From the NCBI RefSeq assembly GCF_001435585.1, contig NZ_AZEC01000014.1:42963-77820 (forward strand): DNA of 34,858 nt. Reading direction: 5' to 3'. The notes below the pieces were generated by a model. It saw nothing but the letters and a program-made list of their open reading frames with translations. It did no database searches and had not been told where the DNA came from. The translations under genes were made by a program, and so were the position numbers. Below are positions 33,336 to 34,858 of this stretch, piece after piece; position 1 is the stretch's first letter; each line of letters begins with the position of its first letter. The DNA is from Schleiferilactobacillus perolens DSM 12744 (lineage in GTDB: Bacteria; Bacillota; Bacilli; Lactobacillales; Lactobacillaceae).

Positions 33336-34858
33336 TTAATTAATCGCTAGTCCACTAATCCATTGACCATTAGCAACTTGATACCACAGTTGATTGTCTT
33401 TTGCAACAACTGCCGAAACACGCCAGGCTGTATTTGGTGCAAGGGTGCGACCGATCGACTGGCGACCCGGTACCTGATAAACCGTTGCCCGCACATTATT
33501 TTTAACACGGACGACTGTTGTATCTGACGATTGTGCCTGATTACCATTCAACAGGAAGTACTGACCACTGATCCATTCATTGCGACCAACTTCGTACCAC
33601 GTTGAACCATCGAGAAGCGTCACTTTGAATACCGTCTTCCAAGCGGTGTTATTAGCCAATGTGCGACCTTGGATAACACCACGACCAGGCATTGTCCAGA
33701 GCGCAGTGCTCCGTCCTGGCTGATAGTTTACTACCCCAACGGTCCCCTGTGGTAACCGAGTAATTTGCTTCGGTTCAACAGCGAAGGAGTCCACTCCTTT
33801 AATCCATTGATTCGTAGCAACCTGGTACCACAACTGATTGCCAAAGGCAGCAACGCCGGTAACTTTCCAAGCGGAACCGAACGCCAACCGATGATCAAGA
33901 GTCTGACCACCAGGCGCGGTGTAAATCGATGTGCCACCCGCCTCTGTAGCAAATGCGACTGGCAACTGATTTGATTTGAAGTATTGACTTTGACCATTCA
34001 ACAGGAAGTTGTTTGCACTCACCCACTGACCGGTTGCTACCTGATACCAAACCGAACCGTCTGTTAATACTTGCCGTGCAGTTGCAATCCACGCGGTGTT
34101 ATTGCCCAAATGTTGACGTCCAACAAGCTGCTTACCATTCGGCGTATTCACAACATCTGCCAATTGATAAACCACACCGATTGTCCGAACCTTTTGTTGC
34201 GTGAACTGAACGCCATCAGTAATCCATTGGTTAGTACCAACTTGATACCAAAGCCGATTATTCACATTCGCAATTCTGGTGATCCGCCAAGAGGATCCAC
34301 TGAGCAATTCCAAACCAGTTCTCGCACCATTTGGACTTGCGTAAACCGCTGCTGCGTTGTCCACTTGGATCCAACCAATTTGCAATCCAGCAGGTGGTAC
34401 GCGACTTTCACCCTCAAAGAGAATGTCAGATGCTTTAACCCACTTGTTCGGACCAACTTGATACCAAGTTGTACCGTTCATATCACTTTGACCAGAAGTT
34501 TGTACTTGTTTACCACCAGTGAAGCTCGTGTCGCCGCTATCTAATGTACCACCCGGTTGCGTGAAGACATCCGCGCTATCCCCAGGATTTACAATGATAA
34601 CACCTGGACGAGTTTCTGGCGTAACAGTGCCACCACCGCCAGTGGTACCACCGGTACTTGCTTCCGTGGAAGCAATTTGACTTGCCGTGGTTGATGCTTG
34701 TTCACTCTGAGTCGTAGATGCAACCTGGCTAGCCGTGGTAGATGCAGTCTGACTCGCAGTTGTTGAACTCTTCTCGCTTTGAGTGGTTGATGCTTGTTCA
34801 CTGGCTGCTGCTGAAGGATGCTCACTTGCCCATGTCGAAGCTTGTTCGCTTTGAGTCG
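33336..34858 (-). CDS. Serine-rich repeat surface protein with C-terminal SLAP/SH3-like repeats (partial, 5' end outside window)
   Basis: The frame stays open to the window edge, so the 507 codons here are only the C-terminal part. It begins with Ser/Thr/Ala octapeptide repeats, then a Gly/Thr/Pro linker (PETRPGVIIVNPGDSADVF). Then come five full repeats and one partial of about 60-66 residues, each ending in WYQVGxNQWISG or close to it, e.g. GSVWYQVATGQWVSANNFLL. The repeats resemble SLAP/SH3-like non-covalent wall-binding modules; no LPxTG signal follows, so attachment would be through them. The ATG at 34481 is internal. Ser/Thr repeats are typical O-glycosylation substrates, and two Gtf3-like enzymes are encoded 2-4 kb away. 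Confidence 0.82.
   Translation of the reverse strand, partial: TQSEQASTWASEHPSAAASEQASTTQSEKSSTTASQTASTTASQVASTTQSEQASTTASQIASTEASTGGTTGGGGTVTPETRPGVIIVNPGDSADVFTQPGGTLDSGDTSFTGGKQVQTSGQSDMNGTTWYQVGPNKWVKASDILFEGESRVPPAGLQIGWIQVDNAAAVYASPNGARTGLELLSGSSWRITRIANVNNRLWYQVGTNQWITDGVQFTQQKVRTIGVVYQLADVVNTPNGKQLVGRQHLGNNTAWIATARQVLTDGSVWYQVATGQWVSANNFLLNGQSQYFKSNQLPVAFATEAGGTSIYTAPGGQTLDHRLAFGSAWKVTGVAAFGNQLWYQVATNQWIKGVDSFAVEPKQITRLPQGTVGVVNYQPGRSTALWTMPGRGVIQGRTLANNTAWKTVFKVTLLDGSTWYEVGRNEWISGQYFLLNGNQAQSSDTTVVRVKNNVRATVYQVPGRQSIGRTLAPNTAWRVSAVVAKDNQLWYQVANGQWISGLAIN
34653..34858 (-). repeat. 24-bp coding repeats (Ser/Thr/Ala octapeptide)
   Basis: On the complement the frame reads eight or more units of consensus [QA]-S-[EQ]-x-A-S-T-T: QSEQASTW, ASEHPSAA, ASEQASTT, QSEKSSTT, ASQTASTT, ASQVASTT, QSEQASTT, ASQIASTE. 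The repeat continues past the window edge. The period of 24 bp is in frame, so copy number can change without a frameshift. Confidence 0.85.

Noticed and set aside
34653-34858. Regular 24-bp repeats considered as a CRISPR array
   Set aside because: The repeats are contiguous, in frame and encode a Ser/Thr octapeptide; there are no unique spacers.

Overview
The window looks like chromosome from a Gram-positive lactic acid bacterium of the Lactobacillaceae with mid-range GC, perhaps near Lacticaseibacillus or Schleiferilactobacillus (genus is inference). Supporting signs are a tyrosyl-tRNA synthetase T-box, a phosphoketolase, the peptidases prolyl iminopeptidase and PepD, Gln-type and OpuC-type ABC operons, strong AGGAGG ribosome sites, a KxYKxGKxW-like signal peptide and an LPQTxE sorting signal.

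Layout. 0.2-4.5 kb (+): aldo/keto reductase, short phosphoketolase and prolyl iminopeptidase, closely spaced. 4.5-6.0 kb (-): an IS1341-like element with a solo TnpB, sitting between a good Shine-Dalgarno sequence and the start codon of a histidine-phosphatase gene (6.0-6.6 kb). 6.7-8.9 kb (+): an 87-residue orphan protein and HflX. 9.1-12.1 kb (-): four-gene polar amino-acid ABC operon. 12.2-14.2 kb (-): guanylate-kinase paralogue and a secreted NlpC/P60 hydrolase. 14.7 kb (+): GtrA-like membrane protein. 15.1-17.8 kb (-): T-box, tyrS and a coupled VanZ-RDD membrane protein. 17.8-21.4 kb (-): opuCABCD osmoprotectant transporter with a 29-bp dyad over its promoter. 21.6-23.0 kb (-): PepD. 23.4 kb (+): esterase-fold protein lacking its serine nucleophile. 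24.3-25.2 kb (-): second aldo/keto reductase. The right third is accessory cell-surface and defence material: a 1310-residue LRR wall-anchored protein, two tandem Gtf3-like glycosyltransferases, an orphan TIR effector, a stretch of gene debris, and the C-terminal part of a serine-rich repeat surface protein that runs off the window.

The most unusual feature is a family of about 180-220 bp intergenic elements (six copies, two orientations, one reduced to its termini). They share terminal inverted repeats and two internal hairpins. The hairpin sequences differ between copies but the pairing is kept by compensatory changes, so folding appears to be under selection or mechanistically required. 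No protein is encoded in them. In the accessory region the glycosyltransferase pair lies between two large surface proteins, one with Ser/Thr repeats, which suggests (inference only) a local surface-glycosylation module.
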